A stretch of 64,000 nucleotides of DNA from Triglochin maritima. Its lineage: Eukaryota; Streptophyta; Magnoliopsida; Alismatales; Juncaginaceae. The notes under the pieces were generated by a model. The model was not told the origin of the DNA, made no database searches, and saw only the letters and a list, made by a program, of their open reading frames with translations. Below, in pieces: positions 1 to 12,071 of this stretch (positions are counted from its first letter, which is position 1; every line of letters starts with the position of its first letter). Where the stretch lies: the NCBI GenBank assembly GCA_963682175.1, contig OY821775.1:13426501-13490500 (forward strand), written 5' to 3'. Both the position numbers and the translations under genes were made by a program.

Positions 1-705
1 ACCTCCTCCATACCTCCTCCATACCTCCAAGTCAAACCTCAATTAATCTAAACCCTCCCCACTAACAACACTTAGTCCCTTAATCTAGGTTTAGGTCTTA
101 ACATTCTTTGTCTTTTTTCTTAATTTTTAAGGAAAGCTCTATTGTCTTGTATTTAAACAATGGTAAACTTATAGCTCAATTCATGTTTAAGTTAGGAGGG
201 TTGAGAAAAGGGTATAATTGAAGAAAAATATGATATTTTCACATAAAAAAGAATCTACATGTGAGAGCCTATTAATGATGAATATATATTGGTGATATTG
301 AACTTCATTACCATATTTGAAATGTACATATGAAGGCAAATAATTACGCAAGTAGGTATTTTTTACAATAAACACACGTAGGCATTCGGGTTTTGCTTTT
401 GTTCACTAACTATTTAGATGGTGACAGGCGAACCTATCCGATCGAACAAGTTCGGCCATTTGGTACTAATCTAGTCGTTTAGTTGCCAAATAGCATACTT
501 TATTGTTAGAATGGAGGACCAAGTCGGGATGAAACATCATATTAAACTACTGAATTTTAATGGAAGTTGATTGAAGTGTTATAATAAATTTGCTCAACGA
601 CCTAGACTTGTTGAGGGTTGTGTGAAAAATATCGATGAGTCTTAAGTTCTTACGTGTTAATATAGCACAAGTTAATTTAAAAATGTCATTTTCATAGTCC
701 ATATA
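1..705. other. AT-rich intergenic, no gene seen
   Basis: No reading frame with recognisable protein similarity on either strand. I see no tRNA, strong hairpin or tandem repeat. Confidence 0.6.
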
Positions 706-1655
706 TGTACAATTATTTTCTAATCTATTGATGGGCTATGTTGCTTTTCAATCAAGTCATAAACTATTCTCTACAATATCATAGTTCATTTATTTGCTAA
801 CTGTTTTTCAATTTAAATTGATATGTTAGTATCTACGTATAAAAATGTTCATTAGATTTATTTTTTAATTCGTTATTTGCCTTATTAGTTATTTTCATAC
901 TAGAGAAATCCATTCTTATATTAAAGATATAATACTTTTATTTCAACAAGAAAAAAATAAATCAAGTTTATCTAAATTTAGTTTTCATCTTTCTCATTTT
1001 GTCACCTTGAGTTACTTTGTTCGAATGAGAAACTATCGTAACAACATCATCAAGAGAAAACTCTTTGTTTTAATTGTAATAAAATATATTGCTATAACTG
1101 TCTTCATCAACCTCAATTTCACAATCTTTCTCTTAACGATCTCATTACTTTTCACGTTGCCAACAAAGAACCTCCGGATCTAGTGAATCAATTCACAAAC
1201 TTTCTAGCCGAAGACAAAGAGCCTCTGGATCGTCATGCATCTTTTAGCTTTGCCAATAGCTATTTAGAACCTTGTGGACAATGTTCAATTGGAGGAGGGG
1301 AGTGATGATACGATTATTTCCTAATATGTTTATTGGCTACGCAATATTCAATCAAGTCATACAATATTATCTACAATATCATAGTTGATTTATTTCCCAA
1401 CTGCTATTGAATTTAAATTGATATGTTGACATCTACAAATAAAGATGTCCATTAGATAGTTTTCTTATCTTGTTATTTTTGCTATTAGTTATTTACATGT
1501 TAGAGTAATTTGTTATATAAATGGTGTGGTACTTTTATCTCAGCAAGAAGAAAAAAAATCAAATTTACCCAAATTTAGTTTTAATCTTTCTCATCTTTTC
1601 ATGTTCGGGTGGTAATCCGCTCGAAGAAGAAACTATTCTATCAATATTCGTCATT
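706..1655 (+). mobile_element. Pair of LTR-like direct repeats, probably a collapsed Copia element
   Basis: Two diverged direct repeats of about 350 bp lie at roughly 706-1050 and 1306-1655. Both open with TG followed by an ATTATTT(T/C)CTAAT segment and share the block around AATTTAAATTGATATGTTA. The second copy is preceded by a purine run (GGAGGAGGGGAG, ending near 1302), which is what a polypurine tract ahead of a 3' LTR looks like. Only about 250 bp separate the copies, so almost all the interior would be gone. A Copia integrase fragment begins about 270 bp downstream. No target-site duplication was identified; a plain segmental duplication is the alternative. Confidence 0.45.
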
Positions 1656-1929
1656 ATGCTGCTTTTCTTGGTTGTTGGAAATTTAATTGTATTAAACAAT
1701 AAACATGTGTGTTTAAGCGATGTAGGTAAAATAACCTTTGTGACCTAGTATTTAGCTTTTACGGTAATAAGAGTTTGGACACTTGTGAGTTGTGACTGAG
1801 ATTTAATACAAGTATTAAACTTGGCATGTCTACCGATCTTTAAAACCCAAGTACGAAGTATCGTACGCTTTTAATTTTTGATGAATATGGAACAACATTT
1901 TCAACACTAATATGTTTGGATTTGGTTTT

Positions 1930-2296
1930 TCTCCCCATCAGATTCTCTACAATACCCTTCCAGATTATAAGTTCTTCAAAAGTTTCGGTTGCCATTGCTG
2001 GCGCCAACTAATGCTCATAAGCTCATGTTTAAGTCCAGCCCAACATGTCTTCTTAGGCTACAACGAATATCATAAAGCATATTCTTGCCTCAATTTGGTC
2101 AACCGAAAGATCATCATCTAACGACACATTTTATTTGATGATAACAAATCCCCATTCAAAAGCATCAACTCTGGGCCTCCCACTTCTGATGCTGTTGATG
2201 GGCCCGTTCTCTTGCAACCCATCACCTCTCCACAGCTTCTTTATGGGCCGCCTCCGGTTCCACCAACCGAGCTCATCACCCTATGGTCACAAAATG
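1930..2296 (+). pseudogene. Copia retrotransposon integrase C-terminal fragment
   Basis: The + strand frame reads SPHQILYNTLPDYKFFKSFG, then CHCW, then FLGYNEYHKAYSCL, then KIII-stop-RHILFDDNKSPF. This is the usual order at the C-terminal side of plant Ty1/Copia integrases (P-x-E-x-L-x-G-x-x-PDY..FGC..FLGY..KGY.C...RHV.FDE). The TAA at 2119-2121 sits where a serine codon is normal, and reading continues in frame after it. There is no catalytic core upstream and no RT directly downstream, so it is a relic. It ends where the TIR element at about 2297 begins. Confidence 0.75.
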
Positions 2297-3505
2297 AGAT
2301 TTAAGAAGAAAAATTTGACTATTTATACTTCAAGTTGTCCAACCTCTGGAAAAAAGTATTCACTCTGACTCTTTCTAAAAAATATACTTATGTTTCCCGT
2401 TTTACCCAAAATGCATCTCCCTAAATCGTGGGAACATTCCATTTCTCCATCTTTCTCTTTCTTTCTTTTTTTCTCTCTTTCAACCCTAAAAAATCGTGAG
2501 GTTTACAGTTCTCAACGCCCAAACGATTTGAATTATGTTCGTCATAAAACGTCTTCAAAAATCGTGCGGTGAAAAGTAGCATTTTTCAAAATCATGGTCA
2601 TATCACGCACATATCGAGTGCATCGAGCCCATCAAAGTTTACAATTCTTCACACCCAAACGATTTGAATTCCGTTAGTCATAAAACGTCCTCAAAAATCG
2701 TGCAGTGAAAACAACATCGAGCTTTATCAAGCCTCTGTCGAGCTCTATCAAGCACATCAAAACAACTCAACATTAAGTTAAAACAAACTATTGTCGAGCC
2801 TTATCAAGCTCACATGCAAAAGGAATCAAGTCTATCGAGCACAACAATCGCGTTCCTATCGAACATCTATCTAGTCTAGCGAGCTTCGTTGGAAACACAG
2901 AAGATCGGTTGGACTTCCATCGATTCAATCTACTCCACAAAAGACTCAGTCTAATCTTATCGAGCTCACATGCAAAAGTAATCGAGCCTATCGAGCACAA
3001 CAATCGTGTTCCTATCGAACTCATATCGAGCCCACCGAGCTTAGTTGGAAAGACAGAAGATCGTCCATTTTTGGTATCCAAACTATTAAAATTCCTAATA
3101 AATCCTCAAGCCCAAAAATACATTGTGTTTGGCTTCCAGGGGGCGCTGCTCCCGTGCAACCCCCGCCACCTCACCGGCGAGGTGAGCTAGACCCCTGACC
3201 AACCCGTTGGAGTGAGCATAAAGAGTATGAGACAATCCCAACACAAACCCCCTGAAATCACTTCACAACACATGCACAAACAACCCTCTTGAAATACATC
3301 TGGGTTCAACTACGATGGGGAAAGGTTGCGTGAAAGAGAGAGGATGCGTGATAGAGATAGGTCTTTGATTTTTTTAAAGGTAGGGATATTTTGGGTAAAA
3401 TGGGAAACATAAACATATTTTTCAGAGAGAGTCAAAGTGAAGTTTTTTTTTTCCAGAAGTTAGGCCACTTGAAACATAGAGAGTCAAAATTTTCTTTTGG
3501 AAGGT
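2297..3505. mobile_element. Non-autonomous MULE-like element with long terminal inverted repeats
   Basis: The left end (about 2297-2440) and the reverse complement of the right end (about 3360-3505) match over more than 100 bp. Shared blocks include AAATTTGACT, TTCAAG, CCTAAC/CCAACC-TCTGGAAAAAA and ATGTTTCCC(G/A)TTTTACCCAA. TIRs of this length and a 1.2-kb interior with no transposase fit a non-autonomous Mutator-like element. A clean 9-bp target duplication was not found, so the exact ends are uncertain. The interior holds the tandem repeat described separately. Confidence 0.6.
2800..3066. repeat. 156-bp tandem duplication inside the TIR element
   Basis: Two diverged copies with a spacing of 156 bp (for example CACATGCAAAA at 2811 and 2967). 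Each carries repeated ATCGAGC motifs and ends in a TTGGAAA-ACAGAAGATCG block. Open frames here are not gene-like. Confidence 0.7.
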
Positions 3506-4791
3506 CTTCATTGCCCCTTGTCATCTCTGAGCCCACTTGCTACTCTCTCTCATCAAAACACAAACGTGGGTTGCATTTGGATCTCCTGAAATGACTATAG
3601 TTTTTTTAATAATACGCGACTGTCACGACATAATTTTTGATGTGGTTTTTGACGGTTCGCATTCTGACCATTTGAATGTCAAAACTGCTTTTCAGATTTT
3701 CGATGTCTAATCATGACGAAAAGACGCATTAGCCATTCCCTTCGGGTTATAAATTTTGCTCTTCAATTGAGAAGAATAGACTAAAAGTGGTTTAATCATG
3801 CATATTTTGGAGAAATGGGTGGATTTCGGGTTGGTGTTAAAGGGGAAGTTGGATTTTGGGTGGGTGGATTAGTTTCTAAAAATGACATTCAATGAAATAA
3901 CCTAATAAAGTCAAGGGTATAATGCCAAAAAATAAAGTGACAAAATATGTAATTGTACAACAAACGATGTCCAAACAACAAACCTTTTACGTGGGCCTCA
4001 CCCAAAAACTCAAAGTTAACTTTCTCAACTTTTAAAACCCAGTGTTAAATGCCAAAAATTGGACACAATTTTTTTTAGGAAAACGGGGTCTTACAATTTT
4101 TGTTTAGATGTCCAAAAATAAAAAAAATTGAGTTTTATCAAAAACCTTGTCCATTTTTAAACCATCCAAACACACACGTGGTCCCTTGTTTCTTGCCAAC
4201 AACATATGCATGAATGTGGTCGGTTGTCGACGGGTTTACCATATCAAACAGACGGCCTCAAGCTTGCTTGATATATACAAAATGAGGTTTTCATCAGCAT
4301 GATGGTCTAGATTTCAACAAAACCTTTAGTCCCATGATCAAAGACACCAACCACCCTTCATTTGGTTATGTCCTTGGCACTGACTCGAGGATGGACCATG
4401 TGACAATTAGACGTTAAAAATGCATTATTACATGGAGTTCCTTCAAAAGATGTTTGCATGTGACTATCCCACTCATGTTTGTAAACTCCATCGCTCGATC
4501 TGCGACTCGAAACAAGCCCCATAAGCATAGTTCACCCGGCTGGGCTCTCTTTTGCTTGTTTATGGCTTTGTGGCTTCGAAGACTGACACATTGTTGATAC
4601 AATTACAAATTTAATCATGTAATACAGTGGGTTACATATGTCGAATAAATATTCCGTAAGGATCCAGATAAAGCCAACATACAAAAACATGTAAAGGAAA
4701 ACAAGAAACGAAAGAACATTGATCAGAGAGGACCTCAAAGGCCGAGCCGTCGGAAGACGACTTGCCTCAAAGAAAATATCGGCCCACATAC
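3506..4791. other. Intergenic, no gene recognised
   Basis: Low-complexity AT-rich sequence. Short open frames on the minus strand (4414-4789) show no recognisable domain. If the exon-like stretch at 4792-4975 is real, its downstream exons would have to lie here on the minus strand, but none could be recognised. Confidence 0.5.
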
Positions 4792-4975
4792 CAGTGCGTT
4801 TGATGGTCTGCCGGTTTTCTCCCAGGATAGAACGGTCTCACCGTCGATCAGGCGCACACCGGAGTTGACGGACCACGAAAGCAGCGCGGAACCTCGCAAG
4901 AATTGGGCGCTGAAGAACTCTGGATTCGGAGATAGGAAATCGCCGGAGAGGGACGGTTTTTGTAGAGAGATGGGA
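4792..4975 (-). CDS. Possible orphan exon of an unidentified gene
   Basis: This GC-richer island reads openly on the minus strand, including SVNSGVRLIDGETVLSWEKT. It ends at a consensus 5' splice site (CTG|GTATGT, donor at 4791-4790). The frame stays open upstream to about 5000 but shows no ATG. I do not recognise the protein and found no continuation. It could be a first exon whose partner is lost, a captured gene fragment, or chance in GC-rich DNA. Confidence 0.25.
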
Positions 4976-5114
4976 ATAAGACGTGTATATGTTTTCAGGA
5001 GGAAACCGTCATGATATATATATATATGTATTTATTCTTGTAACCGTCAAGGACTTAATTGCAAAAAACAATTACCATGAGGTCCAAAAATAAATACACC
5101 CATCACCCTGAGGC

Positions 5115-5235
5115 TAAAGCCTCTAATTTCCCCCAAAACCCCCGCTGCCTCGCCCTGCCCTGCCGCGCCTCGCCTCGCCTCGCCACGCCACGCCCCGGAC
5201 CGGGACGGGACGGGCGCGCACGCGCGTGTGTGGAG
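5115..5235. repeat. GC-rich low-complexity tract
   Basis: An abrupt GC-rich patch built from short iterations of CCTCGCC/CCACGCC and GGACGGGA, ending in GCGCGCACGCGCGTGTGTG. Open frames over it on both strands are artefacts of composition. Confidence 0.8.
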
Positions 5236-5469
5236 AATTCTCTCCTCCTCTCTTTCCACCTACAAAGTGACAAGTGAATAGTATGTTTATCAACATCCTT
5301 CAACTTGTTAGCTTCACCAATGTGAGACTAAAAGTGAGGTAAGCACATGGCACATGAGGCAATAGTTCTCATCTTCATCTCAACATTGTATTTCTTCAAT
5401 TGAGCTATTCATGGACCTAACTCAAACTCAATAATCCAACACACATCTCTCTTCATCTATCGACACAAT

Positions 5470-6375
5470 GGTGGTCATTACATCTATTTTTTGTGTTATA
5501 TTGACGTTATAATTTGTTGCAACCAACAAAGATCATACTCTTCAAGCCTTTGTCCAGTATCTACATAACGAACTTCTAATCAATGACCTTGGATATCTGT
5601 CCTTTTTTTGGAATTCAAATCACCCCAACTGCAACCGGATTACTTCTATCTCAACAACAATACATTGTGTCACTACTCAATCGACTAGGCATGACTGGGG
5701 TCAAACTGATTCGCACCCCTATGTCCTCTAAGTGTCGACTTTTTCGTTTTGTTGGAGAATGTCTTCATGATCCCAAACCTTTTTAAGAAATAATTGGCTC
5801 TCTTCAATACCTCTCCTTCACCGAACCAGATATTGTGTTTGTGGTGAATAAGTTGTCTCAAATGATGCACTCCTCGACGACCGCTCATTGGACAGATATT
5901 TCCGGTATCTCAAGGGCAAGCTTTTTGTTGGGCTTCGGCTGCAACCACCTGCAACTTCTCACCTCCATTGCTCCCTTTCAGCTTATTCGGATGTTGATTT
6001 GACTTCTTGTCCCGATGACTGAATGTCCACTACTGGCTTCATCATTTTTCTTGGTTGTACCCCTATTTGTTGGTGTTCCAAGAAGTAAACCACCGTATCC
6101 CACTCATCTATTGAAGCTGAGTATTGCGCTTTAGCCAATGTTGCATTAGAGCTCACTTGACTTCAGTCTCTTCAGTTCGAACTTGGTGTTTTCATGTCAC
6201 GTGCCCTATTGTTTGGTATGACAACATTGGAGCCACCTATTTGTCCTTTAATCTTGTGTCTGATCACGCGAGAAAGAAACACATTGAAGTTGATTTCGAT
6301 TTTGTACAAGACAAGGTTCTGCACCAGGACTTAAGTGTTCAGTTCATCTTGTCTAAAGATCATCTTGGTGATCAT
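5470..6375 (+). pseudogene. Copia reverse transcriptase / RNase H remnant
   Basis: Recognisable in shifting + frames: a decayed YVDD-type box (CYIDVIIC near 5490), then LINDLGYLSFF, then RYLKGKLFVGLRL (5908-5946), HLHCSLSAYSDVDLTSCPDD and STTGFIIFLGCTPICWCSKK. The RNase H core motif SSIEAEYCALANVALELT and DNIGATYL...HARKKHIEVDFDFV follow. These appear in the normal order of plant Ty1/Copia pol 3' ends. Several stops and frameshifts (for example the TAA at 5785 and TGA at 6019) make it non-functional. It lies about 3.2 kb after the integrase fragment, with unrelated DNA between, so the two need not be from one element. Confidence 0.85.
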
Positions 6376-7199
6376 AACTTAATATATAATAGCCAAATTA
6401 TATTTCAAAATATTGAAATATAATACCCACATTATAATTCGACCGATAGATTTGATAATTAAGGATTTTCGAAATAAACAAAAATTGAAAGTAGATTATA
6501 ATTCAAAATGAATTGGTACATTTATAAATTGGTGGTCATGTGAAGCTAATTTGGTATGTGTATAAATTAATAGATAATAGATTTGGTTGACTTGCCTAAG
6601 AAAGCATGGAAAAACAAGTTAATTTATGTCTTTGTAAATTTACAAACTAATCCTTAATTTATGATATTTAGAGAAACCACGAGACAACACTTTTTACTTG
6701 GAAAATCCTTGTGGGAAAAATCACGACCACCACATGCTCACAAATCCACTATTTGTCAGAATGTTACAACAAAAGGATGGGAGACGCAGGTATTCATAGG
6801 AAATCATACTGAAACTCTGATGTCAAGGCAATCTACATCGTACATCAAATTACAGATAAATTGGTTCACATCCACAATACAAAATTGGATCTCCAAAATA
6901 CAAAATAATTCAGAAACTCGCTGATATCGTTCCTGCGAGGAGCTATCTCCCCCTCCCCTATCTCCGATTAGACCCGTATACTCAACATGATCCAAGTGCA
7001 TGCACCAAGAGATATTGTGAATTTTACCAATGTATCATGATAAAATCCGAAAACTCAAATTCATTGTTTCAATATTGATACTTCACAAGTACACCCAAGC
7101 AAATATAACCCTATTAAAAATACTTATGTAAAACTTGTTGCTTTTAAAAAAACTCAAGTTGCACCTCCTACTCATGTAGTCAAACTCCACGCACCTAAC
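6376..7199. other. Upstream flank of the ERF gene
   Basis: AT-rich sequence with no coding signal. It should hold the ERF promoter and 5' leader. I see no TATA box or cis-element I would call with confidence. Confidence 0.5.
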
Positions 7200-7664
7200 A
7201 TGCCAAGCCGCCATCCCAATCTATATTCCACACAAGCCGCCACCCCGATGTATATTTCAAACTCCGTTAACACCAACACCACCACAAGCCAAACACCCTG
7301 CCGGATTACTGCCATGTCGGTCGGAAAAGGCCGTTACAGAGGCGTCAAGAAGCGGCCATGGGGCCGGTACGCCGCCGAGATAAGGGACCCGTGGAAGAGG
7401 AAGCGGGTCTGGCTCGGTACCTTCACCTTGCCGGAAGAGGCGGCGCTGGCCTACGACGCCGCTGCGAGGGTCATATGGGGGTCCATGGCCAAGACCAACT
7501 TCGCCTTGTCCGCGCCTCCGATGGTCTCGTTTGATCTCAACTTGTTGCCTTCTACTATTTCCTCTCGCACCGTCGGGTTCGGTGCTCCCACGCCGCCGTC
7601 ACCGGAGCAAAGGGTGTTGCAGTTCGATCTCAACGAGCCTCCGCCTTTTAGTTTGATTAATTAG
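7200..7664 (+). CDS. AP2/ERF transcription factor with two EAR-like repression motifs (ERF subgroup VIII type)
   Basis: A 154-aa intronless frame. Residues about 44-102 form one complete AP2/ERF DNA-binding domain: [20 protein letters not shown], then [20 protein letters not shown], then [19 protein letters not shown]. The alanine and aspartate of AAEIRDP are the residues typical of ERF (GCC-box) rather than DREB members. Downstream are two DLN-type EAR-like motifs, SFDLNLLP (residues 110-117) and QFDLNEPPP (141-149), the second close to the C-terminus. In the known family this layout marks class II ERFs, nuclear repressors that recruit TOPLESS-type co-repressors. The GC-rich coding region contrasts with its AT-rich surroundings. 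The N-terminal 40 residues are Thr/Asn/Ser-rich. The Met at residue 39 ([10 protein letters not shown]) is an alternative start. It looks intact; no neighbour is functionally linked. Confidence 0.93.
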   Translation: MPSRHPNLYSTQAATPMYISNSVNTNTTTSQTPCRITAMSVGKGRYRGVKKRPWGRYAAEIRDPWKRKRVWLGTFTLPEEAALAYDAAARVIWGSMAKTNFALSAPPMVSFDLNLLPSTISSRTVGFGAPTPPSPEQRVLQFDLNEPPPFSLIN

Positions 7665-8208
7665 TTGGCATGTTGACCGTTTCCATAACACTATCAATGT
7701 GAGATAACAATTGGTTTTAGTAGACTTCTCTTTCTTAATTTCTTTCGTGTTTATAAAGGAGTTAGAGGCGATTTCTGACGACTAAGACTAAAGGTATGTT
7801 TTTCGATCTTCGACGTATTCCGTCTTAGCCTTCTTATGTAAAATTTCTTACGGTTGGTCCACTATTTGTGTTCACAAATGTCTTAGTTAATTAATTTACT
7901 TTTTGTTGGAGGATATTTTATTTTCTTGTTTTTGTGGTTTTTTGTGTAAGCCGTGACATGAAAGAAAATCTTCGTCATGAATTTATATCTGGAGAGAAAT
8001 AGTTTTAGAATCTTGGATTGTTTTTTTATTATAATCAATCTTGGATTATTGTTGGTCGTGAGAATTAAACATGTACTCTTGGTACAAGTATGAAGTAACT
8101 GTGCTGGATTACTCGGAGTTTTTCTCTCTAACTTTAAACAAGCTTAATTGGAATGAAATAATGAAGAATTATTTTATTAATTAATTGTTTGTTGTGGTGG
8201 TTTAAGTC
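7665..8208. other. 3' flank of the ERF gene
   Basis: AT-rich, probably containing the 3' UTR. No single polyadenylation signal stands out, and there is no other gene. Confidence 0.5.
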
Positions 8209-8216
8209 ATGCGTGA

Positions 8217-8840
8217 TAGGGATGTCAATCGTGTCGTGTCGTGTGCTAATCGTGTCGTGTCAACTCCTATATATAAGCTCTAGGTGTTGCGCCGTATCCG
8301 ACCTATTTAATAATCGTGTTGCTAAATTTCTGCCGTATCCAACCCATTTATAATCGTGTTGCCATATCCAACCCGTTTATACCCGATTATTAAACGGGTT
8401 ACTTTGTGTACACGTTTAACACCGCTACCGTTTACACCATTTAACACACGATTATCCACTCGTTCAGAGTTCAAACTTCAAAGTTTCAAACCAATTATAT
8501 ATATAATTGGTAAAATTATAAATATGACATTCAATTATTAGAATTTGTTTATTATAATTTATAACTTATATATTACTTATAGACTTGTCGGTATTAGTCG
8601 TGTATTAATCGTGTCGTATTCGTAATCGTGTGTCTAATTACCCAATTACTTATCGTGTTTTATCGTGTCTTAATCGTGTTAATCGTTTTTGCAGCAGAAA
8701 TCCATATCCAACCCATTTAATAATCGTGTTGCCGTATCCAACCCATTTATTAATCGTGTTCAAATTCTCAATCCATATCCGCTAATTTCGTGTCGTTTTC
8801 GTGTCGTGTTATCGTGTTTCGTGTAAAATTGACAGCCCTA
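8217..8840. mobile_element. hAT-type MITE (624 bp) with exact 8-bp target duplication
   Basis: It begins TAGGGATGTCAATCGTGTCG and ends TTGACAGCCCTA, so the termini are inverted repeats of TAGGG(A/C)TGTCAAT. ATGCGTGA occurs immediately outside both ends (8209-8216 and 8841-8848), the 8-bp duplication expected of hAT elements. The inside is built from iterated ATCGTGT(C/T)GTGT and TATCCAACCC(A/G)TTTA, with no coding capacity. Confidence 0.92.
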
Positions 8841-8848
8841 ATGCGTGA

Positions 8849-10460
8849 TGCTGCGCCAGTTCCATTGTTATTTTATTGTAATGTATAATTATTCTTGTAT
8901 TTTAAAGTATCAAGTTGCGGAAAAGCATATTGAGATTTGGAGTTTCGAGACGAATACGACAGAGAGCTTATGGAAGAAGAGATTAATACGACAACTAACG
9001 TTGTAGTAAAAAAAAGGTTATGTATGACTGCTTAGAGACTAATTATTATTACTTACACTAAAGTAGAACAGTTTTCAAAAGCCTAACATAGTATAATTAA
9101 GATGTATTTTCTAGTTAACATCACCCAAAGCATGTGCAAACTGTAAAAAGTATATTGTATGTTATTATATGGTTAGTTGATAATACCATTTTAGCCGCGT
9201 CTAAGATGGGATCTGAATACTTTGATCGGATTGGGATACAATTTGAAACATTAAATTCAACAGACAACCATCCCTTGCAATATAATGAACGTTTGGTCAA
9301 TAATTAGCAACCCAATTGGCGTTGTTATTTTTAGGCGTTGGAGGAATAACATGCAATTCAAAAATAGTGTGTTTAGAACAAAGTAAAACTTACGTACATA
9401 TGCAATTCCACCATTAAAATTTTCTAACTTTGACCGAGTTTGTTTAGATGGTATGCAATTAGCCCTCAAGTTATACCAGTTTTTATTTCTATTTCTTTTT
9501 TGGGTTTAGCCTAGTGTGCCACTGTTATTTCAAAGATATAACGAAGAACGTATATTTACTATTTTATATGTCTTATTTACTTGTCAAACCCTATTAGATT
9601 TCATAATTATCTTCTAACATTTCGATGTTTGAGATTTCACTACATTTCCATTTTGGTGGAGAGGAGAAAAGGGATTATTACTTTTAGATTTGCTTATCAT
9701 CTATGAGAGAGTGTGGCACTTGAGCATATTAGATGACTTAAAACAATATAAAGATATCATAACATTCTGCAGTTGAAAATTTATGAATTATGATTATATT
9801 ATGAGTGGGGAAATTTGACCGACATTAGAGGATTATATATGTTGAATTTCATTTATGAGTTAATGGGAGTTAATTGCATGTTACTCCTCTCAACTTCTAG
9901 TAACATGTAAATTTACCATTAATTATATATTAAACACCCACCATCAGAATTGATGAAGATTTTCGAATTTGAACTCTTAATAAATTTTACCTCAATTTGA
10001 GGGTATCGATATCCCTAAAGTGCAACCAATTTATTTAAATTTGAAGACCATATGTTCCAGGAGTTGTTCTAATTATCAAAGGGGATACGACTCCTCAACT
10101 TTGAATGGAAATCAGCCGGATAAAAAAGCTTGTGAGCTTTACCTAATTGCTAAGACAAGTTAAGTCAACCACTAATGCAACAAATATTTGTTTTTTGCTG
10201 TATTCCAAATGAAAATAAAGAGTAGAAAAGAGTTGAGATTGGTGATAGTTTGGTGACGTATGTTTAATTTGGTTGTTGAGTCGTGTTGTTTGCTTTTCGT
10301 CTCTAAGGACCATGTACTCGTCTTAGAATTTCACCATTTATGAATTGACAATAATCTAATAATGTGATCTAATGATGTCTAAATACTATAGAAAATCCTA
10401 AACAATCATTCTCAAGGAAAGAAACAACTAATTAGTCAATAATAGATGCTAATGAATCTA
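8849..10460. other. AT-rich intergenic, no gene seen
   Basis: No protein-like frames, RNA genes or clear repeats. It ends at the target duplication of the first solo LTR. Confidence 0.55.
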
Positions 10461-10465
10461 ATTTC

Positions 10466-12015
10466 TGTTGGCTTTTTGGTCTTAATCTATGTTTTGATGA
10501 TTTAATCAACTCAATCTTAATTGTAATCAATGTAGTGTAGTACACGTATTGCATAACATATATATTGCATTGTGCTAACTTCTACAGGTGATCAAGACTA
10601 AAGGAAGAAATGAAATCAAGTCAAGACATGTAATAAAGCTATTTGAAGACATGTAATCTTGATTTATTTTGAGTCTTAGGAACTATGTGTAATTGAGCAC
10701 GCTTGAGCTAAAAATCACTCACATACACATTAAGTTCCCTATAGAAGTCACACACAAAATTTCATAACATTTGGACTTCAATAGATCACCCAAATTAGAA
10801 CTGGAAAAACACTTAAACCTAACTTGAACTGTAGGACCAAATCGGTCTACCGGAACGAGTTCTTCGTTCGACCGATTGGTTGTTAATTCTGTTACAGGAT
10901 TTAGTGTTAAAATTGGTCGACCGTTTAGAGCTTTTTGTTCGACCGTCTACACGTGTCACATGACCGTTAGACTTGTCGTATTCTACAACGGTCAGATTTC
11001 CCAAACCCTCAATTTTACCAAACTTCCGGTTGACCAAAACTTTCTTAGCGGTCGACTGATCCAACATTTCTTGGTCACCCTGGACACTCTGGTAGTTTTC
11101 GATCGAACGTCGCCTAGACCTTGGTCGACCGAAACTCAAATTCTTCTTTAACCCAGGAGTGCCTGGAAGTTTCTGGTCGAAGCAACCATTTACCTTGATC
11201 ACCCGATTCATTCTTAACATACCAAAAACCATAGAACGGTCGACCAATCCCCATATTCCGTTCGACCGTTCACTTAAGTGAACTTAAGTTGTAGCAAAAA
11301 TTGACCAACCGGTCGACCAGTTTACCCGATTCGGTCGACCGATTTTGTGCTGAATTGTGTCCTGCACTTCTCTGCCTTGTGTTTCTCACACAAACTTTTA
11401 CCCAATTAATCCCAACGGCTGTAACTTACTTGGATCTTATAAATAGAGTAGTCCAACACATTTTTCACACAACTCTCCCACTCCATATTGTCTCCAACAT
11501 TAGAGAGAAGGCTCCAAACACTCCAAACCTCAAACCTTCCACACTTTAGTCTTAAATCATATTCTACTCAAGTGTGATCAAGATTACAAAGTGTTGGTCT
11601 ACTCAAACATTGACAAAGTAGCAAGGGTCTTGGTGAAAGCCCAAGACAAGAGTATAAACTTCGGTGAGAGCCCGAAGTGATTTTCTCGGATTGTGAGAGG
11701 AGTAGTCAAGCTCGGCGAGGGTTGTTCGCGAGCTTGAAGATTGTAAATGTGTTCTCTCCCGGCCCAGAATGGGGAGTGGATAGTGAAGTCGTGAGCGGAG
11801 CTCAGTGATTCGAGCAGAGCTTGTAAGAGGGGACTAGGACCCGGGTGGGGTGCCGAACCTCTATAAAATCTCTCGTCTCCATTGTGGTTTGCTTATTTCC
11901 TCCCTCTCTTACTTGCTTGTTTGTTTTTAATTCTGTTGTGCATTATTTGATTGCTTAAACAAGTAGGTAATTAACTTAAAATCGATTAGAATTAAGCTGC
12001 ATTCACGATCCTACA
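10466..12015 (+). mobile_element. Solo LTR 1 of a Copia-like (SIRE/Maximus-like) family, 1550 bp
   Basis: It starts TGTTGGCTTTTTGG and ends CGATCCTACA, so it has TG...CA ends. The 5-bp duplication ATTTC is present on both sides (10461-10465 and 12016-12020), and no internal retroelement sequence is attached, so it is a solo LTR. A TATAAATA box at 11438-11445 marks the promoter. U3 (about 10830-11345) carries many GGTCGACCG-type palindromes. The U5-side block has repeated GGTGAAAGCCC/GGTGAGAGCCC and CGGATTGTGAGAG. The assignment to a SIRE/Maximus-like Copia lineage rests on LTR length and style and is inference. Confidence 0.93.
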
Positions 12016-12071
12016 ATTTCATCTAAAAGTTCCGTAAAACAAGTATAATTAGCATCATTTTCACATCAAAT

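Noticed and set aside
5047..5303. Arg/Pro-rich frames on both strands
   Set aside because: Artefact of the GC-rich low-complexity tract.
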